Shown here in pieces: positions 16,601-25,173 of a DNA stretch of 64,000 nt. Within the stretch, counting starts at the first letter, position 1; each line of letters starts with the position of its first letter. The notes under the pieces are model-generated. The model was not told the origin of the DNA. It was given only the letters and a program-made list of their open reading frames with translations, and searched no databases. Source of the DNA: Bradyrhizobium roseum (GTDB lineage Bacteria > Pseudomonadota > Alphaproteobacteria > Rhizobiales > Xanthobacteraceae); contig NZ_CP129212.1 in the NCBI RefSeq assembly GCF_030413175.1, positions 4,278,001 through 4,342,000 of the forward strand. The letters run 5' to 3'. The position numbers and the translations under genes were made by a program.

Positions 16601-17371
16601 ATGGAAATGCTCAATCCCCATTGCGGCGTCGATCGCGACGACCGCGGCGTCGTTCGCCTGTCGATCTGCAATGCCGGCTCGCTCAATATCCTTTCCTCCG
16701 CGGTCACCGACGGCGTCCGCGAGGGATTCGAGAGGCTCGCCGGCGACAAAGGAATTCGCGCCGTCATCCTCGCCGGCCAGAGCGAGAAGAGCATGATCGG
16801 CGGCGCCGACATCAAGGAGATGGCAAGGCTCGACCAGAAGTCCGCGGAGGCGTTCATCACCCGGCTGCGCGACCTCTGCGAGGCCGTGCGGCATTTTCCG
16901 GCACCCGTGATCGCGCGGCTGCCGGGCTGGTGCCTCGGCGGCGGCCTCGAAGTCGCCGCCGCCTGCGATTTCCGGATTGCCGCCCACGATGCCAAGTTCG
17001 GCATGCCGGAGGTGCGGGTCGGCATCCCCTCGGTGATCTACGCCGCGCTGCTGCCACGGCTGATCGGCTGGGGCCGCGCCCACTGGCTGGTCATGACGGC
17101 GGAGAATATCGATGCGCCGACCGCGCTGGCCTGGGGCCTGGTCGACAAGGTCGCCAGCGAAGGCGGGCTCGATGAAGCGGTCGAGCACACGGTGAAGGCG
17201 CTGCTGGAGTGCGGCCCCGAAGCGCTGCGCGCGCAAAAGGCGCTGATGCGCCAGTGGGAAGAACTGCCGCTGACGGAATCGGTCAATCTGAGCGTCGGCA
17301 CCTTCGGAAAATCCTTCCTCACCGGCGAACCGCAGCGGCTGATGCAGGGATTTCTCGACCGGAAGAAGTAG
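16601..17371 (+). CDS. Enoyl-CoA hydratase/isomerase family protein
   Basis: A 256-residue crotonase. The oxyanion-hole motif MIGGADIKEM is near residue 66, and GGGLEVAAACDFRIA and FGMPEVRVGIPS supply the two glutamates used by enoyl-CoA hydratases. Both are present, so hydratase activity is plausible. It starts an operon with the FAD monooxygenase (12 bases downstream), DUF2783 and possibly the MFS carrier. The valine operon on the other strand lacks a methacrylyl-CoA hydratase gene; this protein could fill that step, but this is speculative. Confidence 0.88.
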   Translation: MEMLNPHCGVDRDDRGVVRLSICNAGSLNILSSAVTDGVREGFERLAGDKGIRAVILAGQSEKSMIGGADIKEMARLDQKSAEAFITRLRDLCEAVRHFPAPVIARLPGWCLGGGLEVAAACDFRIAAHDAKFGMPEVRVGIPSVIYAALLPRLIGWGRAHWLVMTAENIDAPTALAWGLVDKVASEGGLDEAVEHTVKALLECGPEALRAQKALMRQWEELPLTESVNLSVGTFGKSFLTGEPQRLMQGFLDRKK

Positions 17372-17383
17372 ACGGAGGAAGGC

Positions 17384-19075
17384 GTGAGACCTGCCGGCAA
17401 GGGAGCGCTGGAATCGCTCTATTTCGATTACCCGCGATTTGCGGCGCCGCATGTGCCCGAACTCGACGGCGCGACGGCAGGGCACCCCGTCCTGATCGTG
17501 GGCGCGGGGCCGATCGGCATGACGGCGGCGCTGGTGCTGGCGCGCTACGGCATCAGGAACGTTCTGATCGATCGCAAGGACACTTTTAACGACGGCAGCC
17601 GCGCCATCTGCATCGCGCGGCCGAGCATGCACATCCTGGAGCGGATCGGTGCGGTCGCGCCGTTTGTCGAAAAGTCGCTCGGCTGGCGGTTCGGCCGCAG
17701 CTACTATCGCGGCGAGCAGATCTTTCGGCTGGAGATGCCGCAACCGCCCGGCGAAAAATATCTGCCGATGTACAATCTGCAGCAGCAATACATCGAAAAA
17801 TTCCTGCACGACGCGGTCGCCGCCAGCGGCCTCATCGACATGCGCTGGCAGAGCGAATTGTCCGCCATCGAGCCGCGCGACGATGGCGTATCGGTGCGGA
17901 TTTCCTCACCGGCGGGCGATTACGACCTCGCTGCCGACTATGTGCTCGCCGCCGACGGGGCGCGCTCACCTACCCGATCGATGCTCGGCCTGCGGCTGAA
18001 GGGCGACAATTACGAAGGCCGCTATGTGATCGCCGACATCCGCATGGACCACGATTTTCCGACCGAGCGCCGTGCCTTTTTCGAACCGGCCGGCAATCCC
18101 GGCGGCACCGTGCTGATCCACAAGCAGCCGGAAAATATCTGGCGCGTGGATTACCAACTCCGCGAAGGCGAAAGCGAGCAGGACGCCGTGCGGGAGGAAA
18201 ACCTCCGCGCCCGCGTCGGCGCCATCCTGGCGGATGTCGGCCACACAAAGCCGTGGGAGCTGGAATGGTGGAGCGTCTATTCCGCCAATACGCTCTGCCT
18301 CGACGATTATCGTCACGGCCGGGTCTTCTTTATTGGCGATGCCGCGCATATCGTACCGATCTTCGGCGTGCGCGGGCTGAACAATGGCCTCGCCGATGCG
18401 GAAAACATCGGCTGGAAGCTGGCACTCGTCCTGCACGGCGAGGCGGACGACCGGCTGCTCGACAGCTATTCGCCGGAGCGGCGTGGCGCCACGCTCGATG
18501 TCTTCGCCAATGCCACGAAGAGCACGCGCTTCATGACGCCGCCGACACGCGGCTGGCGGCTGGCGCGCGAGGCGGCCTTGTCGCTCAGTCTTCGCCACGA
18601 ATTCCCGCGGGGGCTCGCCAATCCCAGGCAGATGCAGCCCTACACCTATTCGGAGAGCCCGTTGACGCCCTACCCTGGACGCGACGCCGAATTTGCCGGC
18701 GGACCGCCTTGCGGCAGCGTCGCGCCGAACGCCAGACTCAACGACGGCAGCCATCTGTTGGATCGCGCCGGCAACGGGATGACGGCGATCCTGTTCTGCA
18801 AGGGGCAACCCAGCCGTGAACAGGCCGCGCTGCTCGCGCAGCTCGGCCGGATCGACACGCGCTTCGTTCCGATCGTGGTAACGTCGGAAACGACGACTTC
18901 CGCAGCGAACACCATAGCGGACGAGGACGGTGACATCGCCCGGCTGTTCGCGGCAACGCCCGGCGCGCTCTATCTGCTGCGGCCCGACCTGCACATTGCC
19001 GGGCGATGGCAGGCCGCCGCCCCTGCCGAGATCCTGAAAACCGCCGGCCTCTGCCTAGGAAGCGAGACGCCATGA
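17384..19075 (+). CDS. FAD-dependent aromatic monooxygenase (MhpA/PheA-like)
   Basis: A 563-residue class A flavoprotein hydroxylase. VLIVGAGPIGMTAALVLARY near residue 37 is the FAD Rossmann motif, DYVLAADGARSPTRSMLG the DG motif, and RVFFIGDAAHIVPIFGVRG the GD motif. The C-terminal 100 residues form the thioredoxin-like tail seen in 3-(3-hydroxyphenyl)propionate hydroxylase relatives. It would hydroxylate a phenolic acid with NAD(P)H and oxygen. The GTG start has GGAGGA 6 bases upstream. Its stop overlaps the DUF2783 start as ATGA. Confidence 0.88.
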   Translation: MRPAGKGALESLYFDYPRFAAPHVPELDGATAGHPVLIVGAGPIGMTAALVLARYGIRNVLIDRKDTFNDGSRAICIARPSMHILERIGAVAPFVEKSLGWRFGRSYYRGEQIFRLEMPQPPGEKYLPMYNLQQQYIEKFLHDAVAASGLIDMRWQSELSAIEPRDDGVSVRISSPAGDYDLAADYVLAADGARSPTRSMLGLRLKGDNYEGRYVIADIRMDHDFPTERRAFFEPAGNPGGTVLIHKQPENIWRVDYQLREGESEQDAVREENLRARVGAILADVGHTKPWELEWWSVYSANTLCLDDYRHGRVFFIGDAAHIVPIFGVRGLNNGLADAENIGWKLALVLHGEADDRLLDSYSPERRGATLDVFANATKSTRFMTPPTRGWRLAREAALSLSLRHEFPRGLANPRQMQPYTYSESPLTPYPGRDAEFAGGPPCGSVAPNARLNDGSHLLDRAGNGMTAILFCKGQPSREQAALLAQLGRIDTRFVPIVVTSETTTSAANTIADEDGDIARLFAATPGALYLLRPDLHIAGRWQAAAPAEILKTAGLCLGSETP

Positions 19076-19257
19076 GCGCGATGCCGTTCGAGGATTTCGA
19101 AACCGCCTATGAGACGCTGGCAACCGCGATCGACCAGGCGGGACCTGCACGGGAAGCGCTGTTTCTGACCCGCCTGGCGCTGTTGCTCGGCCACGAACTC
19201 GGCGACATCGCAGCCTTCCGCAAGGCCATCGAGACCGCACTCGACGGGCTGGAATAG
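19072..19257 (+). CDS. DUF2783 small protein
   Basis: A 61-residue protein, MSAMPFEDFETAYETLA onward, mostly alpha-helical and acidic. It matches the DUF2783 family, which is usually encoded directly after an FAD-dependent oxidoreductase of this kind. Its ATG overlaps the oxygenase stop (ATGA), so translation is coupled and a stoichiometric partner or assembly role is likely. The biochemical function is unknown. The longer in-frame start upstream lies within the oxygenase and is rejected. Confidence 0.82.
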   Translation: MSAMPFEDFETAYETLATAIDQAGPAREALFLTRLALLLGHELGDIAAFRKAIETALDGLE

Positions 19258-19348
19258 CGACCTTTCCCGGCAGTTCCGGGACGCCGATCGATCAATTGGC
19301 CTCATGCGAAAGCCAATAATTTCTCATGGGAGGATCGGTTGCGGTTTG

Positions 19349-19376
19349 TTGCCGGGCATCATATTATGCATATAAT
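19349..19376 (+). promoter_or_regulatory. Candidate sigma-70 promoter upstream of the MFS gene
   Basis: TTGCCG (19349-19354) and a consensus TATAAT (19371-19376) are 16 bases apart in the 284-base gap between DUF2783 and the MFS carrier. The region is locally AT-rich (ATATTATGCATATAAT). This suggests the carrier has its own promoter. Confidence 0.45.
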
Positions 19377-19406
19377 TCAATTCCGGGATCGACCAGCGCG
19401 GCCATC

Positions 19407-19436
19407 TTAACGCCTGTGATTTTAACGCCTGTGATT
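19407..19436. repeat. Perfect 2 x 15-base tandem repeat
   Basis: TTAACGCCTGTGATT occurs twice without interruption at 19407-19421 and 19422-19436, in the leader between the candidate promoter and the MFS start. It may be a recent slippage duplication or a pair of regulator half-sites. Confidence 0.8.
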
Positions 19437-19541
19437 CTGATGTCCTGAAATGAGGGAAGTACGGCATTTATGTCGGACACCCTTCGGTTCAGGATCAGGA
19501 AGCCAAATCATCGAATCCTCTCTGGAATCCGCCGAGGCCCA

Positions 19542-20822
19542 ATGATCTCGAACTGGCTGTCAGCCGCCCTCGCCCGCCGCAACATTCACTACGGCTGGGC
19601 GATGGTCGCCGTGACGTTCCTCACCGCGCTGGTTTCGGCCGGCACCGTCGGCGCGCCCGGCGTCTTCATCGTGCCCCTGCAGAAGGAATTCGGCTGGAGC
19701 ACGGCGGAGATTTCCTCGGCGCTTTCGATCCGCTTCATCCTATTCGGGTTGATGGCGCCGTTCGCCGCGGCGCTGATGAACCGCTATGGGCTGCGCAACA
19801 TCACGCTGCTGGCGTTGCTCATTGTCATATCCGGCCTGGTCGCGTCGCTGGCGATGACGCAGGTCTGGCAGTTGGTGTTGCTATGGGGCGTCGTGATCGG
19901 GCTCGGCACCGGCATGACGGCACTGGTTCTCGGAGCTACGATTGCCGCGCGCTGGTTCGTCGCGCGGCGCGGGCTCGTGGTCGGCATCCTCACCGCGAGC
20001 GTCGCCACCGGGCAACTCGCCTTCCTGCCGCTATTGGCAAGCCTGACGGATGCGTATGGCTGGCGGATCGCGCTGGCCCTGATCTGCGTCATGCTGGGGG
20101 TCGCCGCCTTCGCCGTGCTGATGGTGATGCGCGACCGGCCGAGCGACGTGGGCTTGCGGCCATTCGGCGATGAAGGCACCGAGCCGCTGCCGGCGCCGCC
20201 GCCGAACAATACCCCCATCATGGCGGCAGCGCTCGGCACGCTACGCGATGCCTCGAAGTCGAGCGTGTTCTGGATCCTGTTCGCCACCTTCTTCATCTGC
20301 GGCGCCTCGACCAACGGGCTGGTACAGGTGCATCTGATCCCGATGTGCCTCGATTTCGGCATTCCGCAGGTGCAGGCGGCCAGCCTGCTCGCGGCCATGG
20401 GCATCTTCGATTTCGTCGGCACCATCGCCTCCGGCTGGCTGTCCGACCGTTACGACAATCGCAAGCTGTTGTTCTGGTATTACGGGCTGCGCGGCCTCTC
20501 GCTCCTTTTCCTGCCGTTCTCCGATTTCACGCTCTACGGCCTGTCGCTGTTTGCGATGTTCTACGGGCTCGACTGGATCGCCACCGTGCCGCCGACGGTG
20601 CGGCTCACCGCCCAGCGATTCGGACCCGAGCGCGCCAACCTCGTGTTCGGCTGGATCTTTGCCGGGCATCAATTGGGCGCGGGTGTCGCCGCGTTCGGCG
20701 CCGGGTTGTCGCGCACAATGCTGCAGAGCTACCTGCCGGCGTTCTTCGTCGCCGGTGCGCTGTGCATCGTCGCGGCCCTGATGGTGCTGGCGATCTCGCG
20801 GCCGAAGCCGGTCGCGGCGTAA
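19542..20822 (+). CDS. MFS transporter
   Basis: A 426-residue inner-membrane carrier with about 12 hydrophobic segments. The first, YGWAMVAVTFLTALVSAGTV, begins within 20 residues of this start. GIGLGTGMTALVLGATIAARWF-like sequence in helices 4-5 and SGWLSDRYDNRK between helices 8 and 9 fit the MFS loop signature. It resembles the monocarboxylate/oxalate-formate-like group. ATG 19542 is preferred because GAGG precedes it by 6 bases; ATG 19470 would add 24 polar residues. The substrate may be an aromatic acid used by the upstream monooxygenase; this is inferred from position. Confidence 0.88.
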   Translation: MISNWLSAALARRNIHYGWAMVAVTFLTALVSAGTVGAPGVFIVPLQKEFGWSTAEISSALSIRFILFGLMAPFAAALMNRYGLRNITLLALLIVISGLVASLAMTQVWQLVLLWGVVIGLGTGMTALVLGATIAARWFVARRGLVVGILTASVATGQLAFLPLLASLTDAYGWRIALALICVMLGVAAFAVLMVMRDRPSDVGLRPFGDEGTEPLPAPPPNNTPIMAAALGTLRDASKSSVFWILFATFFICGASTNGLVQVHLIPMCLDFGIPQVQAASLLAAMGIFDFVGTIASGWLSDRYDNRKLLFWYYGLRGLSLLFLPFSDFTLYGLSLFAMFYGLDWIATVPPTVRLTAQRFGPERANLVFGWIFAGHQLGAGVAAFGAGLSRTMLQSYLPAFFVAGALCIVAALMVLAISRPKPVAA

Positions 20823-20828
20823 GGACTC

Positions 20829-20967
20829 TCCCTCTCCCCGCTCTTTTGCGGGGAGAGGGTCGGGGTGAGGGGCTCCCTCCGCGAGATCACCTCTATCGAT
20901 AGACCTGCACCCCCCTTACCCGCCGCGCGAGGGCGCGGCGACCTCTCCCCGCAAGCGGGCGAGGTGA
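20829..20967. repeat. CCCTCTCCC intergenic palindrome, copy 2
   Basis: Begins TCTCCCTCTCCCCGCTCTTTT followed by GCGGGGAGAGGG, then GGTGAGGGGCT, and ends ACCTCTCCCCGCAAGCGGGC. Same nested design as 7051-7186. It sits between the convergent MFS and carboxyltransferase genes. Confidence 0.75.
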
Positions 20968-20976
20968 AGAAGAGCC

Positions 20977-22536
20977 CTACGGCCGCGTCGTCATATTTGC
21001 CGGCGGCCCCGCCTGCCGGATCGGCTCCGCCAGCCGCGCGAATTCGCACAACAGCGAACGCGTCTTGCGGGGATCGATCACTTCCTCGACCCAGAATTTC
21101 TCGGCGGAGCGGAACGGCGAGCGCAGCTTGTTGAGACGGTCTTCGATCTCCTTCAGCTTCGCGGCCGGATCGTCCGACCCATCGATCTCGGCGCGGTAGG
21201 CCGCCTCGATGCCGCCTTCCAGCGGCAGCGAGCCCCAATAGGCCGACGGCCAGGCGTAGCGCATCGAATAGCGATTGGCCGGCTGGTGCACGACGCCGGC
21301 CACGCCGAACGCGTTGCGCACGATGATGGTGCACCAGGGCACGGTCGACTGGTTGACCGCCGCCATCGCCCGCACGCCGTGACGGATGGTCGCCGACTTC
21401 TCGGCCTCGAGCCCGATCATGAAACCGGGACAATCCATCAGATAGACCACCGGCAGATGGAAGGTCTCGGCAAAGTCGACCCAGCGGATCACCTTGTCGC
21501 ACGCGTCCGCCGTCCACGATCCGCCGTAGTGGAACGGGTCGCTCGCCAGCACCAGAACCGCGCGGCCTTCCAGCCGCGCCAGCCCGGTAATGACAGGCCG
21601 GCCGAAATTGGTGTTGACCTCGAAGAACGAGCCCCTGTCGACGACCGCGTCGATGATCGGCCGCATCTTGTAGACTTGGCGGCGATTGCGCGGCACGGCC
21701 TTGAGCAGCGATTCCTCGGCACGCTCGGGATCGTCACTGCAGGGCGTGGTCGGCGGCAGGTCGAACACCGACGACGGTAGATAAGACAGGAAGCGCCTGG
21801 CGCGCTCGAACGCCTCCTCCTCAGTGTCGACGGCATCGTCGACGCCGCCGGCGCGGGTCTGGATGTCGGCGCCGCCAAGCTCGGTCTTGCTCAGGTCCTG
21901 GCCGAGGCGCTTCACCACCGGCGGACCGGCGACGAACATCGCTGAGCTTTTGGTCATGATCGAATAATGGCTGGCGGCCAGCCGCGCCGCGCCGAGGCCC
22001 GCGACGGAGCCGAGCCCCAGCGCAACCACCGGCACCCGCGCCAGGTTTCCGGTCGTGAACCAATACGCGCGCGTGCCGCCCACGCCGCCGGGCAGATTGG
22101 CCGCGCCACGCGTCTCGATCGTCTTCACCGAACCGCCCCCGCCCGACCCTTCGATCACGCGAATGATCGGCAGGCGGAACTCATAGGCCATTTCCTCGGC
22201 CATCAGCGGCTTGGTCGAGATCGAAGCGTCGGCGGAACCGCCGCGCACGGTGAAGTCGTCGCCGACCACGACCACGGTGCGGCCGTCGATCCTGCCGCGG
22301 CCGAACACGCAGTTGGCCGGCGTCAGTTGCTTGAGTTCGTTGTTTTCGTCGTATTCGGCGACCCCGGAAATGGCGCCGATCTCGTGGAAGGAATGCTTGT
22401 CGATCAGTCTGTCGATGCGCTCACGAACCGTGAGCCGGCCCTGGTCATGCTGGCGCTTGACCTTGTCAACGCCTCCCATCTCGCGCGCGAACGCTTCGCG
22501 CCGAGCGAGCTCGTCGAGCTCCGGCTTCCAATTCAT
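20977..22536 (-). CDS. Acyl-CoA carboxylase carboxyltransferase (beta) subunit
   Basis: A 519-residue protein with N- and C-terminal crotonase-like carboxyltransferase halves, the fold of propionyl-, methylcrotonyl- and methylmalonyl-CoA carboxyltransferases. GRIDGRTVVVVGDDFTVRGGS and RVIEGSGGGGSVKT lie in the first half; VYLMDCPGFMIG and NAFGVAGVVHQP in the second. It transfers carboxyl from biotin to an acyl-CoA. The ATG at 22536 has GGAGG 6 bases upstream, and the gene overlaps the IclR 3' end by 71 bases. No biotin carboxylase is in the window. The small biotin carrier at 23577 is the likely partner. Confidence 0.87.
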   Translation of the reverse strand: MNWKPELDELARREAFAREMGGVDKVKRQHDQGRLTVRERIDRLIDKHSFHEIGAISGVAEYDENNELKQLTPANCVFGRGRIDGRTVVVVGDDFTVRGGSADASISTKPLMAEEMAYEFRLPIIRVIEGSGGGGSVKTIETRGAANLPGGVGGTRAYWFTTGNLARVPVVALGLGSVAGLGAARLAASHYSIMTKSSAMFVAGPPVVKRLGQDLSKTELGGADIQTRAGGVDDAVDTEEEAFERARRFLSYLPSSVFDLPPTTPCSDDPERAEESLLKAVPRNRRQVYKMRPIIDAVVDRGSFFEVNTNFGRPVITGLARLEGRAVLVLASDPFHYGGSWTADACDKVIRWVDFAETFHLPVVYLMDCPGFMIGLEAEKSATIRHGVRAMAAVNQSTVPWCTIIVRNAFGVAGVVHQPANRYSMRYAWPSAYWGSLPLEGGIEAAYRAEIDGSDDPAAKLKEIEDRLNKLRSPFRSAEKFWVEEVIDPRKTRSLLCEFARLAEPIRQAGPPANMTTRP

Positions 22537-23443
22537 TCGTATCCTCCGTCTTGATGATCTTGTTGTTATTGTGGGCCGCCACCGGGAGCGGCTTTCGTTC
22601 GATCCGGCTGGTGAAGATGTCGCCCTCGGCGCCCTCGAGCAGGCCGGAGATGGCGCGGCCGAGTTCGAGCATCTGCGGGGCCACCTCCTTGTGCAGCCGC
22701 TTCTCATCGAACATCGCCGACAGCAGCCCGATCGTGACGACGACAAAGGTCTGATATTGCGGCGACCACACCGGCACCGCGCAGCCATTGATATGCGGGC
22801 TCCAGGTGCCGCAACCGACGACATAGCCGTGCTCGCGCAGATGGCGGCGGTTTTCCTCGATGCGCGATTTCAGCAATGTCGGATTGCCGGCATTCTCGCG
22901 CTCCATTTCGGCGATCAAGGCGTCGCCAACATCGGTATCTAGCGCGGCCGTATAGGCAAAACCAGCGGCCGTGCTCGTCATCGTGATCCGGCTGCCGGTG
23001 CCTTCGTGCAGACCGAGCGCGTTCGCGGCGCGCGCGAATTCAAGATAGACGAGCTGGAAGCGGTCCGGGATCACGAAGCCGACGGTACCCGGCAATTGAT
23101 CGGCGACCTCCTGCAGACGCAGCCGGATCAAATTGCGAAGCTGCAGGCCCTTCATCATCGAAGTGCTCATCGCCACCGCGCTGGGGCCGATGCGATATTT
23201 CTGGTCGCGCGGCAGATAGACGAGCTGGCCCATCCGCGTCAGCGTGTGCGTGAGCCGCGATACCGTGGAGCGCGGCAGACCGCAGCGGCTGGAAATCTCC
23301 AGATTGCCCAGTCGTGCTTCATGACCCTCAAAGCAGCGCAGGACATCGAACGCCCGCGACACCACCTGGATCACGTCCCCCTCGCCTGCGAGATCGCTGG
23401 CGAGCATTCCCTGCTTGCTAAGCCGTTCCGAGCGTCTTCCCAT
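22466..23443 (-). CDS. IclR-family transcriptional regulator
   Basis: A 325-residue regulator. The winged helix covers LEISSRCGLPRSTVSRLTHT (about residues 48-67), followed by the IclR effector domain with GFVIPDRFQLVYLE and SRITMTSTAAGFAYTAALD. After the effector domain there is a basic tail of about 50 residues, whose last 23 codons overlap the carboxyltransferase start in another frame. A perfect 7-3-7 palindrome lies 14 bases upstream of the ATG. It probably controls the carboxyltransferase, the biotin carrier and perhaps the TRAP genes. Confidence 0.9.
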   Translation of the reverse strand: MGRRSERLSKQGMLASDLAGEGDVIQVVSRAFDVLRCFEGHEARLGNLEISSRCGLPRSTVSRLTHTLTRMGQLVYLPRDQKYRIGPSAVAMSTSMMKGLQLRNLIRLRLQEVADQLPGTVGFVIPDRFQLVYLEFARAANALGLHEGTGSRITMTSTAAGFAYTAALDTDVGDALIAEMERENAGNPTLLKSRIEENRRHLREHGYVVGCGTWSPHINGCAVPVWSPQYQTFVVVTIGLLSAMFDEKRLHKEVAPQMLELGRAISGLLEGAEGDIFTSRIERKPLPVAAHNNNKIIKTEDTNELEAGARRARSARSVRARDGRR

Positions 23444-23456
23444 ATTTTATGGCCCC

Positions 23457-23473
23457 ATTCCGCTATGCGGAAT
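23457..23473. promoter_or_regulatory. Candidate IclR operator ATTCCGC-TAT-GCGGAAT
   Basis: A perfect inverted repeat with 7-base arms and 3-base spacer in the 133-base divergent region between the IclR gene and the biotin-carrier gene. The TTCCGC/GCGGAA half-sites resemble boxes described for IclR-family regulators. Position and symmetry make it the best operator candidate in this spacer. Confidence 0.6.
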
Positions 23474-23576
23474 AAAATTCCACTTGCAGAACAATCTACC
23501 TCAGGCAATCTGCCGCCACAACAAAAAGCCGTTCGCGAGGACTTCAGTCCGTCAGACGGTCCCCGGGAGAACGGAA

Positions 23577-23798
23577 ATGCCAGATATCAAGATAGTCACT
23601 GAAGTCGCTGGCCGCGTGTGCGCCCTTGCCGTCACAACCGGAGGCAATGTCGACGACGGCGACGAGATTGCTTTCGTCGAAGCCATGAAAATGGAGATTC
23701 CGGTCACGTCGACGACGGCAGGAAAAATCAAGGCTATCCTGGTCAAACTCGACGACGTCATCGCTGAGGGGCAGGTCATTGCGATCATCGAAGCTTAA
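23577..23798 (+). CDS. Stand-alone biotin carboxyl carrier protein
   Basis: A 73-residue single-domain protein. EAMKMEIPV places the biotinylated lysine at K38, at the tip of the beta hairpin. The repeated VTTGGNVDDGDEIAFV and VKLDDVIAEGQVIAII half-motifs give the pseudo-twofold biotinyl fold. It carries CO2 from a biotin carboxylase to a carboxyltransferase. The ATG at 23577 has GGGAGAACGGAA upstream. It is divergent from IclR and the carboxyltransferase, so the three look like one control unit. The TAXI gene follows after 160 bases. Confidence 0.88.
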   Translation: MPDIKIVTEVAGRVCALAVTTGGNVDDGDEIAFVEAMKMEIPVTSTTAGKIKAILVKLDDVIAEGQVIAIIEA

Positions 23799-23958
23799 CG
23801 GATCGCGTCGTAAGACTTTCTGCTGATGTGTTCCGCGACAATCTGTCCAGCTGAGGTGTTGACGCACGCGCACCTAACGTTGCCATCACAAGCAGCGGAT
23901 GACATGATCAACGCGAACAAGTGAACGCGCATCGTGAAAAACATCCGAGGGGAAAACT

Positions 23959-25122
23959 ATGATTGATCGCTTAAAGGCGCTCGCGCCAACCGCCCTTGCG
24001 AGCATTTCGCTGCTGGCCTTGTCCGCGGCGTATGCGGAAGACGTAAAACTGCCGCCGACGATGGTGGTCACGGCCTATGACACCGGCACTGCGGGCTTCA
24101 ATATCGCGGTCGGCGTCGGCAAGATGATGAAGGACAAATACGGCACCGACGTCCGCGTGCTGCCGGCCGGCAATGACGTGGCGCGGCTGGCGCCGCTGCG
24201 CGCCAAGCGCGCGGCGATGTCCGCGATGGGTTCCGGCACTTATTTCGCGCAGGAAGGCGTGTTCGAGTTCGGCACCAAGGAGTGGGGTCCGCAACCCCTG
24301 CAACTCGTACTGTCCTCGGTCGACTGTAACGCCGGCTCGCTCGGCGTTGCCAAGGATACCGGCGTGACCGAGATCAAGCAGCTCAAGGGCAAGCGCGTCG
24401 GCTTCGTGGTAGGCTCGCCGGCGCTCAACCAGAACGCGCTGGCGATCCTGGCGTTCGGCGATCTCAAGCAGAGCGATGTCAAGATCGTCGAGTTCTCGAG
24501 CTATGGCGCGATGTGGAAGGGCATGGTCAACAACGACGTCGATGCCGCCTTCGCCACCACCATCACTGGCCCGGCAAAGGAACTCGAAACCTCGCCGCGC
24601 GGCATCGTCTGGCCGCCGCTGCCTCCCGGCGACAAGGCCGGCTGGGAACGCGTGAAGAAGGTCGGCTCGTTCTTCTTCCCGCATGTGGCGACCTGCGGCG
24701 CCGGCATCACCAAGGACAAGCCGGTTGAGCTCGGCAACTACCCCTATCCGATCTTCACGTCCTATGGCTCGCTGCCCGCCGACGAGGTCTATTCGATCAC
24801 CAAGGCGATGATCACGGGCTACGACGCCTACAAGGATTCCGCCCCCGGCGCGAGCGGCCTTGCCGCCGACCGTCAGACCAAGAACTGGGTGGTTCCGGTT
24901 CATCCGGGCGCCGCGAAGGCGCTGAAAGAGGCCGGTCAGTGGACTGACGCTCAGGAAGCCCACAACAAGGAATTGCTGAAGCGCCAGCAGGTACTGGCGG
25001 CGGCATGGACAGACTACGGCAAGTCCAGCCCGCCGGCAGACGACAAGGCGTTCATCGAGGGCTGGATGAAGGCGCGCGCCGCGGCGCTGGCAAAGGCGAA
25101 CATGCCGAACGGGTTCGAATAA
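23959..25122 (+). CDS. TAXI-family TRAP transporter solute-binding protein
   Basis: A 387-residue periplasmic protein with a Sec signal (LASISLLALSAAYA, cleavage near residue 26). TGTAGFNIAVGVGKMM starts the mature fold and KGKRVGFVVGSPALNQNAL is typical of the TAXI group, the alternative TRAP receptor type. It delivers solute to the fused permease encoded 51 bases downstream. A characterised TAXI receptor from Thermus binds glutamate/glutamine; a glutaminase downstream suggests a similar ligand here, as inference. Confidence 0.9.
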   Translation: MIDRLKALAPTALASISLLALSAAYAEDVKLPPTMVVTAYDTGTAGFNIAVGVGKMMKDKYGTDVRVLPAGNDVARLAPLRAKRAAMSAMGSGTYFAQEGVFEFGTKEWGPQPLQLVLSSVDCNAGSLGVAKDTGVTEIKQLKGKRVGFVVGSPALNQNALAILAFGDLKQSDVKIVEFSSYGAMWKGMVNNDVDAAFATTITGPAKELETSPRGIVWPPLPPGDKAGWERVKKVGSFFFPHVATCGAGITKDKPVELGNYPYPIFTSYGSLPADEVYSITKAMITGYDAYKDSAPGASGLAADRQTKNWVVPVHPGAAKALKEAGQWTDAQEAHNKELLKRQQVLAAAWTDYGKSSPPADDKAFIEGWMKARAAALAKANMPNGFE

Positions 25123-25173
25123 CCCTTCTTCGCTCGGACAAAATCGAAGACGAGAACCGTCTCGGGGGAAACG

